The notes: generated from the sequence alone by a model not told the origin. A stretch of DNA of 64,000 nt from Siphonodentalium dalli (GCA_032622095.1 CP136069.1:171732394-171796393), one strand, 5' to 3'; positions 15,112 to 25,821 are shown, numbered from the stretch's first letter. Program-made: numbers and translations.

Positions 15112-18100
15112 AGTATGATAAGTCTGAGAGAGAAGAGGATTTGACATCAAGCGCCAGGCGCTTATATGGAGCCATCTCCTCAGAAAAGAACATAATGCGT
15201 AATGAAAAGATAGTATTAGAGATCGAGAGGTAGGAGACAAAGGATATGAAGTGGAAAATAGAGATATGGATGAAGTAAAGGTCGAATTTAGAGGATGAAA
15301 AGTGAAACAAGACATTTTGACAAATTTAAATATTGAAATGATCACTGCTCTGTATATTTCAGTATAATTTATAAACTTGAAATTGACGTTTGATTCATTT
15401 TACTATTACCTATATATTAGCCAAACGAATAGCCAAACGAATTGCCAGTCGAGAGGAGTCACTTGATCGTTTTGCCTATATAAACACAGCTATTTTGCTC
15501 AGGTTACACGATGCAATGGTTCGATTCATTCCAATGGCAGATCGAGAGGATAACTTTGAAATGTTAGTTAACGTTTGATAATCAGTTATTTGAATCTATT
15601 TGTAGAAAGTATAAATGACTGAGTTGCTTCGAATATGGTACGATTTAGGCTTATCGAGTACGAAGTGGATCCTTCCAATATAATGTCTGTTCTCCAGAGA
15701 CTGCGATTTAAAACAGAGAAGGTTTCGTTTCTAATGCGCAAGTATTTGGGACAGTAAAGTAAGAAATGATCAGCGGTTTCAACTAGTCCACATGTGCACT
15801 TATTCGTCTGAAGTAGGTGATTCTGGTAGAGATCATCGTTAAGATTGCTACATTTGAGACGTAGTTGTGTGTGAATTATATGTGCTTTACGGTTTTTGGA
15901 GTAGCTATAATGTCGCACCTTCGCCTGCTTCTGGCGTAAATCAGAGTTCAGTTTATACTTAAACATTTCCAAAGTATCTGAGTTTTTCGTTTCATCGGGG
16001 AGTACATTCCATTCCCGTGTAGTTGCCGGTAAGAACGAGTTAATATATGATGACGTTTCAGAAAATGGGGGTCTCAAGTCTATTCTTCTGAATTCATATC
16101 TGTCTGCTCATGTGTGCTGACGGTTAACTGTGTTGGAGAGTAGAGGTGGTGCTTGGCGGTAGAACATTTTGTAAAATTGGTGAAGTTTTGCTTTTCTTCT
16201 TATTTCGAATAATTTTTCCCAAACTAATTCAGATAGTATATTAAGGATATTTATGCTTCTAGTCCCACCAGTTATTATTCTGGCTACTTCGTGCTGTACT
16301 TTCTCTATCAGTTCACTCTCTGTTTCTGAGCAGTTGTCCCATGCGGACGAGGCATATTCTAAGAGTGGTCTTATATATGCAAAGTAGATTTTTTGGAATG
16401 TTATCCTATCATGTGAATATTTGAACCTTCTTAATTGGTTAACCATTTTCCATGCCCTGTCGGTAATATCGTTGATGTGTGCATTCCACGGTCCGCAATC
16501 GTTAAAGGAGAGGCCTAAATGTTTGTGGTATGGCACATTATTTATAGAAGCATCTGACATAGAAAGGGGTGGGTTGTCAACTGGATTGCTCTTACGAGAT
16601 ATAAGGAGGGTTTCCGTTTTGAAGGATTAAATGAAACAAGCCATTTTTCTGAACAGTTTGTCAAGCTCGCGATATCGTTATTTATCATGTTAGCCGCCAA
16701 AACTGGGTCAGGAACATTGACGTATCGTCGGCAAATAGGCGTATATGACAGTTGACATTTTCCGTAATGTCATTTATATAGACTAAAAATAGTAGAGGGC
16801 CAAGTATATACCCTTGTGGCACACCAGCTTTCACGAGTTTCCACTCAGAATATTCCCCTTCAATAAGTACTCTTTGTTCACGATTGGCAAGATATTATTC
16901 TATTAATTTCAACAAGTCTCCTGTAATGCCCATTCGTTCTAATTTATACAAGAGACTGCATGGGGTGCCAAACTTGTCAAACGCTTTACTGATGTTGCAA
17001 AAAACGCATCGTATCTCTTTCCCCATATCCAAGGATGAACAAATGTGGTCGTACATATCGGTGAGCTGGAACACCGTGGAATCCCCACGAACAAACCCAG
17101 ATTGATATTGTGATATGAGTCCGTTCGTAGACAAGAATTCCCACATTTTGTTAAAAATGCACCTTTCAAATACCTTTGATATACAGCTAAGTAAAGCGAT
17201 GGGTCTATAATTTGAAACGTTTGATGGGTCATCTTTTTTAAGAATTGGGACAATGTTAGATCGTTTCCATGCTTGTGGGAAGCGAGACTCTTCTATACAT
17301 GCATTAAACAGTTCGGAGAGGGGGACACTTAATGATTGTGCGCAATTGTTTAGAAGTTTGGGACTTATCATATCCGGACCGCAGGCTTTTGACGCGTTTA
17401 CTGATTCAAGTGCTGATAGTACAGATTCCCATGTAAATTTAAGTTTAGTTAGTGTTGGTCTCCATGGTTCAAAACATTTTACGGGTGTCGTGATACCTGT
17501 GTCATCGACAGTAGCGATGTTGCAAAAATAGTTATTGAATATTTCAGCTTTTTCTACGTTAGTGCAGATTGTCTGGTCATTTACCACAAGGGTAGGGATA
17601 GATTTATTTTTCGATGTAAATAAGAAATTATGAACAGTTTTCCACCATTTGGATGAGTCACAATTTCTGTCATTAAAGGGGTACTGTACGCCATTTTCAA
17701 TAAATTTCCGGTGATAACAACGATCTAATATCGATAAAATATAGAAACATAAGTAATTTGAGTCGAAGATGTATTCTGTAAACGCTCAGGTTAATAGGCT
17801 ATCTTAAAATCAAAGTTAATAATTTGTTATAAATTTCATTTATGACTGGAGCCATAAAATGGCGTAAAGTAAATTACGAATTTCCGTATACAAGACGTAC
17901 ATGTAATCAAATTAATTGAGGGATACTGGATTGGTAAACGGATGGCACACGCGATCGTTTAAAACATTATGATGATACGGGGAGAAAACTCAAGCCACTC
18001 ACTGACTAGTGACGATACAATAACTTAAATGAGTATATGGGACTAGTATTCATATAATATAACTTTTATTTGATACATTTGGTTGAAAACTGTACAAAAA

Positions 18101-21100
18101 CTACTCGACAACGACAATTTGTATTTTTGCATTCGGTAAATTTGCAATCCGTAACACAACTTCGTACTCAACAGACTTTCAAATAATGGAAAAATTGTTA
18201 CCTTATTCTCCGACTCGGAGACTATCGAAACCAACAACAACATTTTGGGTACAGTATCCCTTTAAGAGTGTTTTCAGTTTTTATTATGTGGTCCTTTTTA
18301 GATTTACGCACTGCGGCTATAACTTCGTTACGCTTTTGTCGATATATTGACCTGATTTGACCAGTCTTGTTCAAGGTTAGACTTCTTAGCTGTTTTGTGT
18401 AATCTGCGGCGTAAAATTGTCGTATTAATCTACGTATTCCACATGTTAACCATATCGGGCAGTGTTTGCGTATCAAGACACTTTTGTGAGGGATATAATT
18501 TGTCGCAAGTTCTTTTAGTTTGATGGTTAAAATACTGACTTGTGTTTCAATGTTATGATTGCACATGTCATAGTCACTTCTGAAATCCCATGTGGCCAAT
18601 GCATTATTTAGTCCAGTGTAGTCAGCTGCGTTAAAGTCCCACATAGTTCGTTTTACTGACGTATTTGAATTATCTCTAGTATAGTTCAATGTGAGAAGAA
18701 CTGGGCAGTGATATTTTTTCATCTCTGAATGAAACGGATCAAGTACTTCGCAAGATGAAACAGCACGCTAACAAGGAATAGATCAATCGTCGAGCAAGAA
18801 GTGTAAAATGTGTTGGAGTCGTTTCGACCCATTTAAGGCCGCCTTCATTACAAAGCTGATACCTTACTACTCGGGCAGGCAATCTCACACGACTTCCCCG
18901 TCGAGTAAATTTTGGGCTGAAGTTTGTTTCAATGTGCCGCCATCCTCCCACCCTACAAGTGTTTTTTCGTATAGTGTTTTTGAAACGCGTCTCTTTGTGG
19001 TGTCATTCTTTTGGTATGCCCGTTATTTCGTAAAGGTGATTTTTTACGAAATAACGGGTATGTTAGAGTTATATTTCTTTGAAAAAATCAAAACATTGGG
19101 CGACAAATTTCCTCGACGGGGAAGTCGTATGATATACGTTTAGTTGATCTTCATTGAAATCTCCACTTATCACAATTTCATAATTGTGATTCCGTTCCAC
19201 GCTTCCGCTGATGTATAACATTTGGAGTATGGGAACAAACACTCATATAAAATATATATTAATTGAGATTAACGTCAACCTATTTCATAGTCTTACGTTT
19301 GTTTCAGTTGCCCCATTGATGCCACGGTTGCAAAAATCCCATTCACGCAGTATGTGGAAGGCTTCAGCTTCCAGACATTTAAATTCGTATCTAACCCAGT
19401 GGTATTTCTGCATTGCGACACATATGTGTGTTTGCAAACAGAAAGGGGGAATAACTGTGATAGGAGCTGTAGACGCAGTGGTCGGAGAAAGCGAGCTGTC
19501 GGAGGGGGTGGTGACCTCGTCGAGGTGCACGCAGGTCCGTTCTTTTTATCCTAGAGTGTGGATGAGACACCGCAAGTGACCATAGAAGGCGTGGAGGACG
19601 GAATACTCTCGACAAGTAAGTTGTAAGATTGTACTTTTTCTTTGGATTAGGGGGGGGGGGTCAAAAATATTTGATTCGAGTCGAGGAACCCACCCATCAA
19701 AGCTCAAAATGATTATATATCGATGTTTGATGTTTGTTAATTTTTGGAGATCTGGGCTAAAACTTCTCCATACCCACGTGCTCAAACGGACAAATTGCGG
19801 TTGTAAGATGGATAACTCTAAAATCAAGTGGTTATTATTGTTAATACTGCAATTTCCTCGCATATATAACTGTAACCATCACAATGTGGTCAATGAACCG
19901 GTTCCAATGATATCCACATTTGTATGGTGTTATTGAGACAGACCGAAGATATTTTAGGCTGTTGAAGCTTTATTTGGGCGTTTTTGGCCGCTTTGTTGGG
20001 TAAAGGGTTAACTCATTTTCATTATAATTACCATGTTGTTTGCACCATTCATATAAGAAATGAACGGCCGTTTCAGTGTGGTCATGGGATTTTGAGATTT
20101 TTGACCGCGAGAAAAACTCAAAGGGGTTCATGCGGAGTTTGCTGAATTTTTATCGCGGTCAAAACCCACGACCACGTTGAATCCGCCGTTTATTATTTAT
20201 ATTTATATACTTAAATTCATGATCAACTAGGATTGTCTGTCTTTCCCACTATTTATTCAACTTTAAGTGACGAATGGAGTTCAGTTCGGACAGTTCGAAT
20301 CCTCGATTTTTAGAAAACCAAACATTGTGAGAATCCGTTGACGGAGAGCGGAAAAACGCAATTTCACATAAAGTATACACACATGACGAAATGTCTTGTT
20401 CAGCTTGTAATTAATAGAGACGTGTTGATTTTAAGAATGATACTATGGATGGTAAGAAATTGACAACACGCCGTTCTACCATTATGATATATTTGTGTGG
20501 TCGTGGGTGTTAGTTTGAGGAGATGAGTTTTAGGTGCAGGGTATAATTATACACACTGATAATAGACCAAAAACAAATTTCTTTCCAAATCCGTACGTGC
20601 TGAATAGTCAAGCAGTCGTCCATGTCCGACAATCCCCAGTGATTTCCGGATCAATGTGTTCATAGACCTATGGACGACATTGAAAGTGACGTCACATTAC
20701 GTTCATAGGTTTATGAACACATTGAATCAGGGGGCGTAACGCTATGGGAAAATCGGAAGCGACATTAGGTGTATGTAAATATATACATGTACGTAGCTTT
20801 AATATGAGTGTATTTTGCACTCATCCATGGCTCAAATTCATTCATTTGTTGCATATATTCTATTGAGTATAAAAGGAGATGGTCCCATAAAAAGCCGATT
20901 TAGTCCCCCATTAAAGCATAAGAAAGCCAAAGGTATCGCATGCTTGGTTATTGCCAGGTCTTTGAAGGCCAATTTGGGGAAACTGTCAATAGTATTTTAA
21001 CTTATGAAATAACATGGAACTTAGTATACGGGAATTAACCCGCATTTTACTGAATGAACTTCTCCAGTTATAAAAGCATACATTGGAATGAACTATTATT

Positions 21101-23302
21101 CGTTTCGAGGGGTGGTCGAGAGAGATGAGCAGACGACAGACAAACCAAAAGGTAATACAAGCGCAGAAGGATTTTTATTGATTGGTGGGAAATGTTCAGA
21201 TAATATTTTCCAAATGCCCGTGCATTGAACTTTTCACCTAACATTTCTTAACCCTTTACCCAACAGAAGGGCCCTGTGCCAATGCATTCTCTTATATATG
21301 CGAGTCGACCATAGGTCGCCTCGCATATATAAGAGAATGCATTGGCTTAACACATTAAAAATTATAAATTTGTTAAAGAATGTAAGAAAAAATGGTAAAA
21401 AGTGTTGAAAAAATTTTTTTTTTTTAGGCCAATGCATTCTCTTATATATGCGAGGCGACCTATGGTCGACTCGCATATATAAGAGAATGCATTGGCACAG
21501 GGCATAACTGTAACTATCACAATGTGGTCAAGGAGCCGGTTCCAATGATATCCATATTTGTATGGTTCTATTGAGACAGACCGAAGATATTTTAGGCTGT
21601 TGAAGCTTTATTTGGCCGGTTTTGGCCGGTTTGTTGGGTAAAGGGTTAAAGGGACTACTCGTCAAATAGAATTCAGTAAAGAAATGGATAACCCTTCTAT
21701 ACTAAATACTCATGTGTGACCCGCCATATCAAATCCAGTCGTAAGTCGGGATTTTTTTTACCCTGTGCCAATGCATTCTCTTATATATGCGAGTCGACCA
21801 TAGGTCGCCTCGCATATATATAAGAGAATGTATTGGCCTAACAATTTTTTATCATTTTTTTTAAATAAATGTTTCTTACAATTTTTAGGACATAAAATAT
21901 AAAACATGCATTACCCTGCATGGAGCCCCACACATATATAGAAGCATATAGAAGAGTGTCGTCTGGATTTGATATGGCGGGTCACATATCCGTCCAATGG
22001 CTATGAATCCTTCTGTACTGCACTTGTATTAGCTTTTTTAATCGTCTGCTTTTATCTTTTTGTTACAGGCGATTATTTTGACACCATATTTAAGAACCGC
22101 CAACCTAATTGGAAATTATATTCTCATCTGTTTTACATTTATGGCATGAAAATATTTAAAATTTGACTCTTTTCAGGTACAAGAACTTCTGTAATGTAGA
22201 TTTTGTTTTTTAAAAGTGACATTCATATATCACTGATATGATATCTGAAGATTATTATTCTTCATTCGTGAAATTTAATGATTATTTTCATTTAGAAAGG
22301 CAACTACCCATAACTAATTGTGTACATTTGAGAATGTTCATGTGATGGTGGTTGATTAAAGGAAAATTGTGCCGAGATGAGTTATGGGTCACGGGTTCAT
22401 AACCAAGTTAAAGCTGACCGCCATATCTCTTAACAATGTGGCCTAATTCCAGTTGATTGCTCACTGCTTGAAAGGACCACACTCCATATCGACAGTTGTT
22501 TTAACTGGGCTGGAATAATTGTGTATAAATAATCTTCATTATAATATATGGGGTTATATTATGCAATTAAACCATTCACTCAACGTATAATACAAGTGAA
22601 GCCTTCTCTCATAGGGCCAAAACAATAAGCTATCTGGTGATTGAAGAGTTGTATGAATTTATTAATTATTCTAGCAGTTCTTGGTACCGAAATGTACAAA
22701 ATAATAAAATGATATTTTCAACCTATCAAACGTATTAAAATCCATTGTTTGTGTCGTCTATCACTAATTGATCAGATTCTATCTATATACAATGAATATG
22801 ATGATATGTGAAATTCAAGATTTTTCGCCAGATATATCCAGAGAAATTCTAAATTCTGAAAATTTCTTGCAATTTTTGGATGAATTTATACAAAACGTGC
22901 GTAAAAAGTTATATTTCAGGTTAGAAAAATAAGTTTCAAATATCGATACAGTTTCTTCATGTTACAGATAATCACATAAATCCAACGGAAGCCCTGCATC
23001 CTACAGTTCCAGTGCCTACAATTGTGACAACAGACCAAACGGCTGCTATTTCCACGCCTTCCATAACAGAATCACCGATTGAGTGGCATACGGAAAGACC
23101 CCAACATATGAACGGTGACACAATCAAGGAGAGTGTCGTCATTGACAATGACGGCACTGATGCGATAAAGAAGGAACAATTTGTCAGGGAGAATGTCGAG
23201 AAGTTTGTTGTAGCTGGAAGCAGCGCGTCGATGGTCGAGGCAACATTTCTAGTGTATATTGCAATAGCGATAGCTTTCAAAATATGTGCCAATATATCTT
23301 GA
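1233..23302 (+). CDS. SRCR + ZP domain protein gene, 3' part (7 exons seen)
   Basis: This entry spans seven exons listed separately below: 1233-1498, 3830-3986, 7779-7987, 9467-9657, 11631-12019, 19308-19615 and 22968-23302. Every junction is AG/GT and the phases agree in order (2-1, 1-2, 2-1, 1-0, 0-2, 2-1, 1-end), which strongly supports one transcript. The domain order is the last half of one SRCR domain, a Thr/Ser-rich linker, a full SRCR domain, ZP-N, ZP-C, a furin-type basic site, a Thr/Pro-rich stalk and a hydrophobic C-terminus. Proteins of this layout (DMBT1-like) are secreted or surface-anchored, bind microbes or matrix, and polymerise through ZP. The 5' exons, including the signal peptide, lie left of the window. 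An AATAAA at 23409-23414 is a plausible polyadenylation signal. The exact orthologue cannot be named. Confidence 0.85.
2080..2993. mobile_element. Inverted-repeat element (MITE-like) in intron
   Basis: The ends are inverted copies: the left has AAATCCGTTAAAACCG then GCAGAAAGAATA, and the right has TTCTTTCTG then CGGTTTTAACGGATG. A second inverted pair lies inside, at 2242-2375 and 2705-2825 (GTGCGATAAGCAAAACACTC against its complement). Related sequence is seen at 44120-44340 and inside 46219-46720. There is no open frame of note. Confidence 0.6.
3263..3530 (+). repeat. Dispersed repeat, copy 1
   Basis: This stretch (from ACACTCCGGTAGGG to CAGACGATGTTTTCTATGG) is present again in inverted orientation at about 50247-50525. 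The match covers more than 200 bp with scattered differences. It lies in the intron before the 3830 exon. Confidence 0.65.
3749..3824. repeat. (TC)n microsatellite
   Basis: About 75 bp of TC dinucleotides with one GC interruption, abutting the splice acceptor of the SRCR exon at 3830. Long open frames across it are repeat artefacts. Confidence 0.95.
3830..3986 (+). CDS. Exon: N-terminal half of second SRCR domain
   Basis: The translation contains VRLRGLPGTDGIGIVEVNNG followed by the GWGTVCDD motif and a VICGMLCY end, the hallmark first half of an SRCR domain. The donor is TATAA|GTAAGT. The acceptor CAG at 3827-3829 sits immediately after a (TC)n microsatellite that begins near 3749, so the repeat itself acts as the polypyrimidine tract. 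Phases 1 and 2 fit the flanking exons. The codon completed with the next exon is Asn. Confidence 0.85.
4204..4647. mobile_element. TTAA-flanked MITE, family 'TTAAAGGCCCA', copy 1
   Basis: It starts TTAAAGGCCCACATATA and ends ATGGGCCTTTAA, so the ends are inverted and the target duplication is TTAA. A second copy is at 25098-25513 and shares the internal block AATGGAAGGGGAATAACTCT. It is non-coding. TTAA targets suggest mobilisation by a piggyBac-type transposase, which is an inference. Confidence 0.7.
5656..5745. repeat. Hairpin inverted repeat
   Basis: Arms of about 40 bp (CACAGAAGGACACGATGTGT and its near complement) flank a short loop. It is in the long intron between SRCR exons. The remaining intron sequence (4650-7778) shows no exon-like frames. 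Confidence 0.6.
6816..6965. repeat. Inverted element with TTAGTAACTTGTTTA units
   Basis: A run of four or five TAACTTGTTTA units is enclosed by inverted ends (GACAGCGTAG...CACC...CCTC and GAGGTGGCGG...CTACGCTGC). Confidence 0.5.
7625..7752. repeat. Minisatellite, about 32-bp unit
   Basis: Four units of GCCAGCGTAGCAGGGGACTG followed by AACTCTGTCAT, just upstream of the 7779 exon acceptor. Related GCGACTGAACTCT-type sequence extends leftwards to about 7080. Confidence 0.7.
7779..7987 (+). CDS. Exon: C-terminal half of second SRCR domain
   Basis: The acceptor is CTTCACAG and the donor is AGCAG|GTCAGT. The translation includes LADVQCTGNEQSISNC and an end at LVTC, matching the DV-C-G-E-S-C pattern of SRCR domains, with extra Cys in the RGNCWATD loop. 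Together with the preceding exon this gives one complete SRCR domain of about 110 residues. A short Pro/Thr/Gly linker leads to the ZP module. Confidence 0.84.
9467..9657 (+). CDS. Exon: ZP-N start
   Basis: The acceptor follows a long T tract (TTTCAG). The translation has LLCANGKISASFSRQFDPFL, a central PARCG and an ending SCNTQVK, which fits the Cys pattern at the start of a ZP-N domain. Two donors in the same phase are possible: AAG|GTGAGC (end 9657, preferred) and CAA|GTAAAG (end 9651). The choice changes the protein by two residues only. The next exon continues with TNSTHITYWNTV, typical of the ZP-N core. Confidence 0.78.
10310..10460. repeat. AATTACA-rich low-complexity tract
   Basis: Dense repeats of CAATTACA and TAATTAC in the intron before the 11631 exon. 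No gene is seen in 9658-11630 apart from this and a solo MITE end (TTAAAGGTACTCAATTCG at 11020). Confidence 0.6.
11631..12019 (+). CDS. Exon: ZP-N end, linker and first part of ZP-C
   Basis: The acceptor is TTTTTCAG and the donor is AACAG|GTGAGC. The translation opens with TNSTHITYWNTVRYAY, passes through VLVTCDVLRL, and has FSVDMTFYDDSGY and LTLGAYIFAKVEL, followed by VPQCFATPTSNPNG and YVLIQN. The last block is a highly characteristic ZP-C motif (Cys-Ala/Thr-Thr-Pro then Y-x-LI-x-x-x-C). The phase is 0 in and 2 out. This is the clearest ZP exon in the gene. Confidence 0.87.
12384..12543. repeat. Near-perfect 160-bp hairpin
   Basis: Arms of about 70 bp run from AATTAGGAGATAAAC inward to CAGTTTGTGAAC and back, around a GC-rich loop (GAGCCGGCTTGCCGGC). 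Confidence 0.75.
12715..12908. repeat. Direct tandem duplication, ~115-bp period
   Basis: The block from TCGTTTCGCTACTC to GATGCACGCTGAAGCGGCCG occurs twice, at about 12717 and 12832. Confidence 0.7.
14873..14941. mobile_element. 69-bp palindromic element, copy 1
   Basis: A near-perfect palindrome starting GCCAATGCATTCTCTTATAT, with the centre CGACCTATGGTCG. Three more copies are at 21278, 21428 and 21767. Confidence 0.8.
15073..15110. repeat. (TA)n microsatellite
   Basis: About 38 bp of alternating TA after an A tract. The open frames rich in Tyr/Ile here are artefacts of the repeat. Confidence 0.9.
15586..18722 (-). pseudogene. Non-LTR retrotransposon (LINE) ORF2 remnant
   Basis: Reading the minus strand from 18722 down, four broken frames follow the order of a LINE ORF2. 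They are a linker after the endonuclease (ending KTENTL), reverse transcriptase blocks (VPILKKDDPSNVSNYRPIAL, then a degenerate motif-A block), FADD at 16724-16735 (translated RLFADDTSMFL), a thumb region (YIRPLLEYASSAWD), and a C-terminal block with CTCG...HFLLYCPKYLRIR near 15730-15800. This layout fits Jockey/CR1-superfamily LINEs. Frameshifts near 16700 and 16900, stops, and a 0.6-kb insertion make it dead. The endonuclease is missing. It lies antisense in the intron between the two ZP-C exons. Confidence 0.85.
17673..18265. mobile_element. TTAA-flanked MITE inserted in the LINE
   Basis: The ends are TTAAAGGGGTACTGTACG and TACAGTATCCCTTTAA, inverted and flanked by TTAA. The LINE frame stops at one edge and resumes at the other, which fixes the insertion boundaries and shows the MITE arrived after the LINE. 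Confidence 0.8.
18889..19133. mobile_element. Small inverted-repeat element
   Basis: The ends CACACGACTTCCCCGTCGAG and CTCGACGGGGAAGTCGTATG are inverted copies. An internal hairpin at 19016-19063 has the arm CCCGTTATTTCGTAAA. It lies just upstream of the ZP-C exon at 19308. Confidence 0.6.
19308..19615 (+). CDS. Exon: end of ZP-C with furin site; in-frame TAG at 19552
   Basis: The acceptor is GTTTCAG. The exon opens with CPIDATVAKIPF and continues with VVFLHCDTYVC, an NNCDRSC cluster, then the basic stretch RRSGRRKR, a furin-type cleavage site normal for ZP precursors. The frame then reads a short hydrophobic segment (AGPFFLS) that resembles the post-cleavage hydrophobic patch of ZP proteins, meets TAG at 19552-19554, and stays open to a GTAAGT donor at 19616. 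That donor has phase 1, which matches the last exon. A second donor, GCAG|GTCCGT, ends the exon at 19534 in the same phase and would skip the TAG. Either the upstream donor is used, or this allele has a nonsense codon or a sequence error. Confidence 0.75.
19867..20012 (+). repeat. Dispersed repeat, copy 1
   Basis: The stretch from TAACTGTAACCATCACAATG to GGGTAAAGGGTTAA recurs at about 21503-21650 in the same orientation with about 90% identity by eye. Confidence 0.7.
20650..20740. repeat. Hairpin inverted repeat
   Basis: The arm TCAATGTGTTCATAGACCTA and its near complement lie on either side of a centre with GTGACGTCAC. Confidence 0.5.
21278..21346. mobile_element. 69-bp palindromic element, copy 2
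   Basis: Same palindrome as at 14873; the arms differ by one or two bases. Confidence 0.8.
21428..21496. mobile_element. 69-bp palindromic element, copy 3
   Basis: Same palindrome as at 14873. It is followed by the second copy of the 19867 repeat (21503-21650). Confidence 0.8.
21767..21837. mobile_element. Palindromic element, copy 4
   Basis: Same palindrome with an extra TA in one arm and one mismatch. Confidence 0.78.
22968..23302 (+). CDS. Last coding exon: Thr/Pro stalk and hydrophobic C-terminus
   Basis: The acceptor is GTTACAG and the phase is 1. The translation begins NHINPTEALHPTVPVPT, is rich in Thr, Pro, Ser and acidic residues like a glycosylated stalk, then has a small-residue stretch (AGSSAS) before about 20 hydrophobic residues and almost no tail, ending at TGA 23300-23302. 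This is what a GPI-anchor signal, or less likely a single-pass membrane helix, looks like. An AATAAA lies about 105 nt downstream. Confidence 0.75.
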
Positions 23303-23408
23303 AACGCTACGAAAACGTATATTACACGAAATGACATCCGTAGAGCAAATTATATATATTCACGGTGCCAGTTATCCAGTTGAAACAACATACACATGTC
23401 TAAAAAAA

Positions 23409-23414
23409 AATAAA
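23409..23414 (+). terminator. Polyadenylation signal of the SRCR-ZP gene
   Basis: AATAAA lies 107 nt after the stop codon of the last exon, directly before a TTAA-flanked MITE at 23429. Confidence 0.5.
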
Positions 23415-23428
23415 GTGATTTCATACAG

Positions 23429-23771
23429 TTAAAGGTACTCAATTCGATTTGATGGTCCCCATATAATCAGATTCCAACAACAACATTTTAGAAATACCGC
23501 TTCAGTTATCAGAATTGATTAATTGCCCAAAAATAATGCTAATCACTGGTTACCACTGTCAACTATAGTATAAAATTGCCCGAAACGTTGCCCGACCATG
23601 GATTGTTTACTGGGCCACTAATAATTATCCATGGTCAAAAATAATAGATGTCAAAAATCGATATCTAATAACTTTGCGCTTTGATGGGTGGGTTCATCGA
23701 CTAGAATCATATATTTTTTACCCCCGAATCCAAGTAATTGAGGGGCGCTTAATCGGATTATGCATCTTTAA
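23429..23771. mobile_element. TTAA-flanked MITE, family 'TTAAAGGTACTCAAT', copy 1
   Basis: It starts TTAAAGGTACTCAATTCG and ends GGCGCTTAATCGG...CTTTAA, with a TTAA on each side. A cleaner copy is at 40170-40491, and a solo end is at 11020. It is non-coding. Confidence 0.7.
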
Positions 23772-25097
23772 TGAAAAAATAACAAGATATTGCTGTCCCT
23801 CTAAAACACACAAACGAACACATGGAACTATGAGAAATAAATGGAGAGAAATTACTCATAATCTGAATATGATGGGAATGGGCAAATAAAAATTGGCATT
23901 CGGGACTTAGAAAATTATGTACAAAAAATTCTATAGTAGAGGGTAGGGACTTAGAAAAATTATGTAAACAATTCGTATGTAGAGGTTAGAGGCTACACAA
24001 TTGGACGAATATGCTTGAACATTCAGCAGGGACGTCTCATGGACCATTGATTCTTCCCACGCAATACCACTCAAAACAGAGCCGTTTAAAAATTGTCCTG
24101 TCCCCATATGCGAGTCGAAGATATTCTAGTAAAAATCGTTGTGAAGTTGGTTGGACGTTACGTTCGTGTTCGGAGACATTCAACAATTTAGTAATTTACT
24201 TGGCAATATGTATAGCAGGCATGTGATCTTTTTAAATAAGGGTTGTATGGCCACAATTTAAGGCAGCTATCAGATCTTTCAATTACTGCCAATGCAAACA
24301 AACTTCACATGCAGAGGTATTACCAACTATTTAATCACAACCAGTATCTCACAAACTGCAAGTATTTTGTAATGCCGACTATTTTCATTCATTATACATC
24401 CCGATACGCACATTGCACTGAAAACGGGCACTATAATTAGCCCCGAGGCATATATTTGAAATTGTATGCATGTATTCGAATGTCTTATGGGGCATATATT
24501 ATTCCCACGCAACATCGGTAAACGTCGAGTAAATTTTAGCGAGAATTGACAAAGTACAGCCCCGATGCACTTACCCCCGGAATGCCTATACTAAATGCAT
24601 GACTTGCACCACACATATATTTATGTTGTATTTGGTGCTTGAAAATTCAGCAGTGAACTCTCTTCAAGCAATTATTCTTCGCATGCAAAACCGAACCGAC
24701 CAAAACTGAGCGGTTTGTCTTGCCCCATGTGCGAGTCGAATATATTTCGAAAAAATAGATTCAGTCCCGAATGTGCACGAACGTCCAACGCGCAATGTCA
24801 AACCAACTTCGAACGTCAAACTATTTAAACTTCACACACCTCAAATCCAAACTCACATTTAGATGCAGTGGTTTACCATATTGTGATAAGCTATTATTGC
24901 AATGTTTAAATCCACAAATAAAACCTATAATTTAGGCTGGAATGTTTTTGACTGACAATATTTGTTTATAACTACTAATTGATAGTTTACAACATACAAT
25001 AGTGTTGATTTTTTGCAATATATTGTCTTAGTTGTGATAATTTAATTTTGTTAGAATAAATAATAGAAGCACATATTTCGTCCGAGTTATTGGCGTT

Positions 25098-25513
25098 TTA
25101 AAAGCCCACTTAATTTTCGAACCACCAGATCATATTATATACAACATATTCCATATTATATACCATTTGAAAGAGGAGGCTCCAAGTCATTGTATTATCA
25201 ACTGAACCGGTCGAGTAAACTGGGAACATTATTTTTGTCGAGGTACTGAGGTGTGTTCTGTGATTAATTTTGATCCAGACTGTACTATAAAGTATATTAT
25301 TCTCAATGGAAGGGGAATAACTCTATCTCTTAGTTTGAATTATGATGTATTCGTGGTTAACAAGGGTGAGAACCTCTATCACTTGGTGGACACAGCTGTT
25401 CCGTATTCTGGTGGAATATATATTTTTTTTGGTTCCTCTGCCAAATGGCATATAATATGGGATATGTTGTGTATAATGTAATCTGGTCATTCGATAATTA
25501 AGTGGGCCTTTAA
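25098..25513. mobile_element. TTAA-flanked MITE, family 'TTAAAGGCCCA', copy 2
   Basis: It starts TTAAAAGCCCACTTAA and ends TTAAGTGGGCCTTTAA. It shares internal blocks with 4204-4647. The interval 23772-25097 before it holds only a diverged direct duplication (around 24015-24140 and 24635-24760) and no gene. Confidence 0.7.
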
Positions 25514-25544
25514 AACGCTAAAAATTGCTCCGGATTCTTTAATG

Positions 25545-25622
25545 CCAGCCCAGGATTATTTAATGCCCGCTCAGGATTCTTTAGTGCCCGCTCATGATTC
25601 TTTAGTGCCCGCTCAGGATTCG
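25545..25622. repeat. Short tandem repeat, ~22-bp unit
   Basis: Units of GCCCGCTCAGGATTCTTTA recur about four times with small differences. Confidence 0.75.
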
Positions 25623-25821
25623 TTGAGTGCATCTTAAATAACGGCGGATTATTTGTTGGTATTTTCCTCAAAATTCTTTGACAGCTGTTCCTGAATCCTT
25701 GCGAGCGTTTAGTTTTTACAGATTAGTTTTGATAATTATGTATCTCGATATCCGTTCAGCGAAAATGCATTTCAAATGTTATACAGTCCATGGAAGTCAG
25801 AGTTAATAGCATGAGCGAAGA

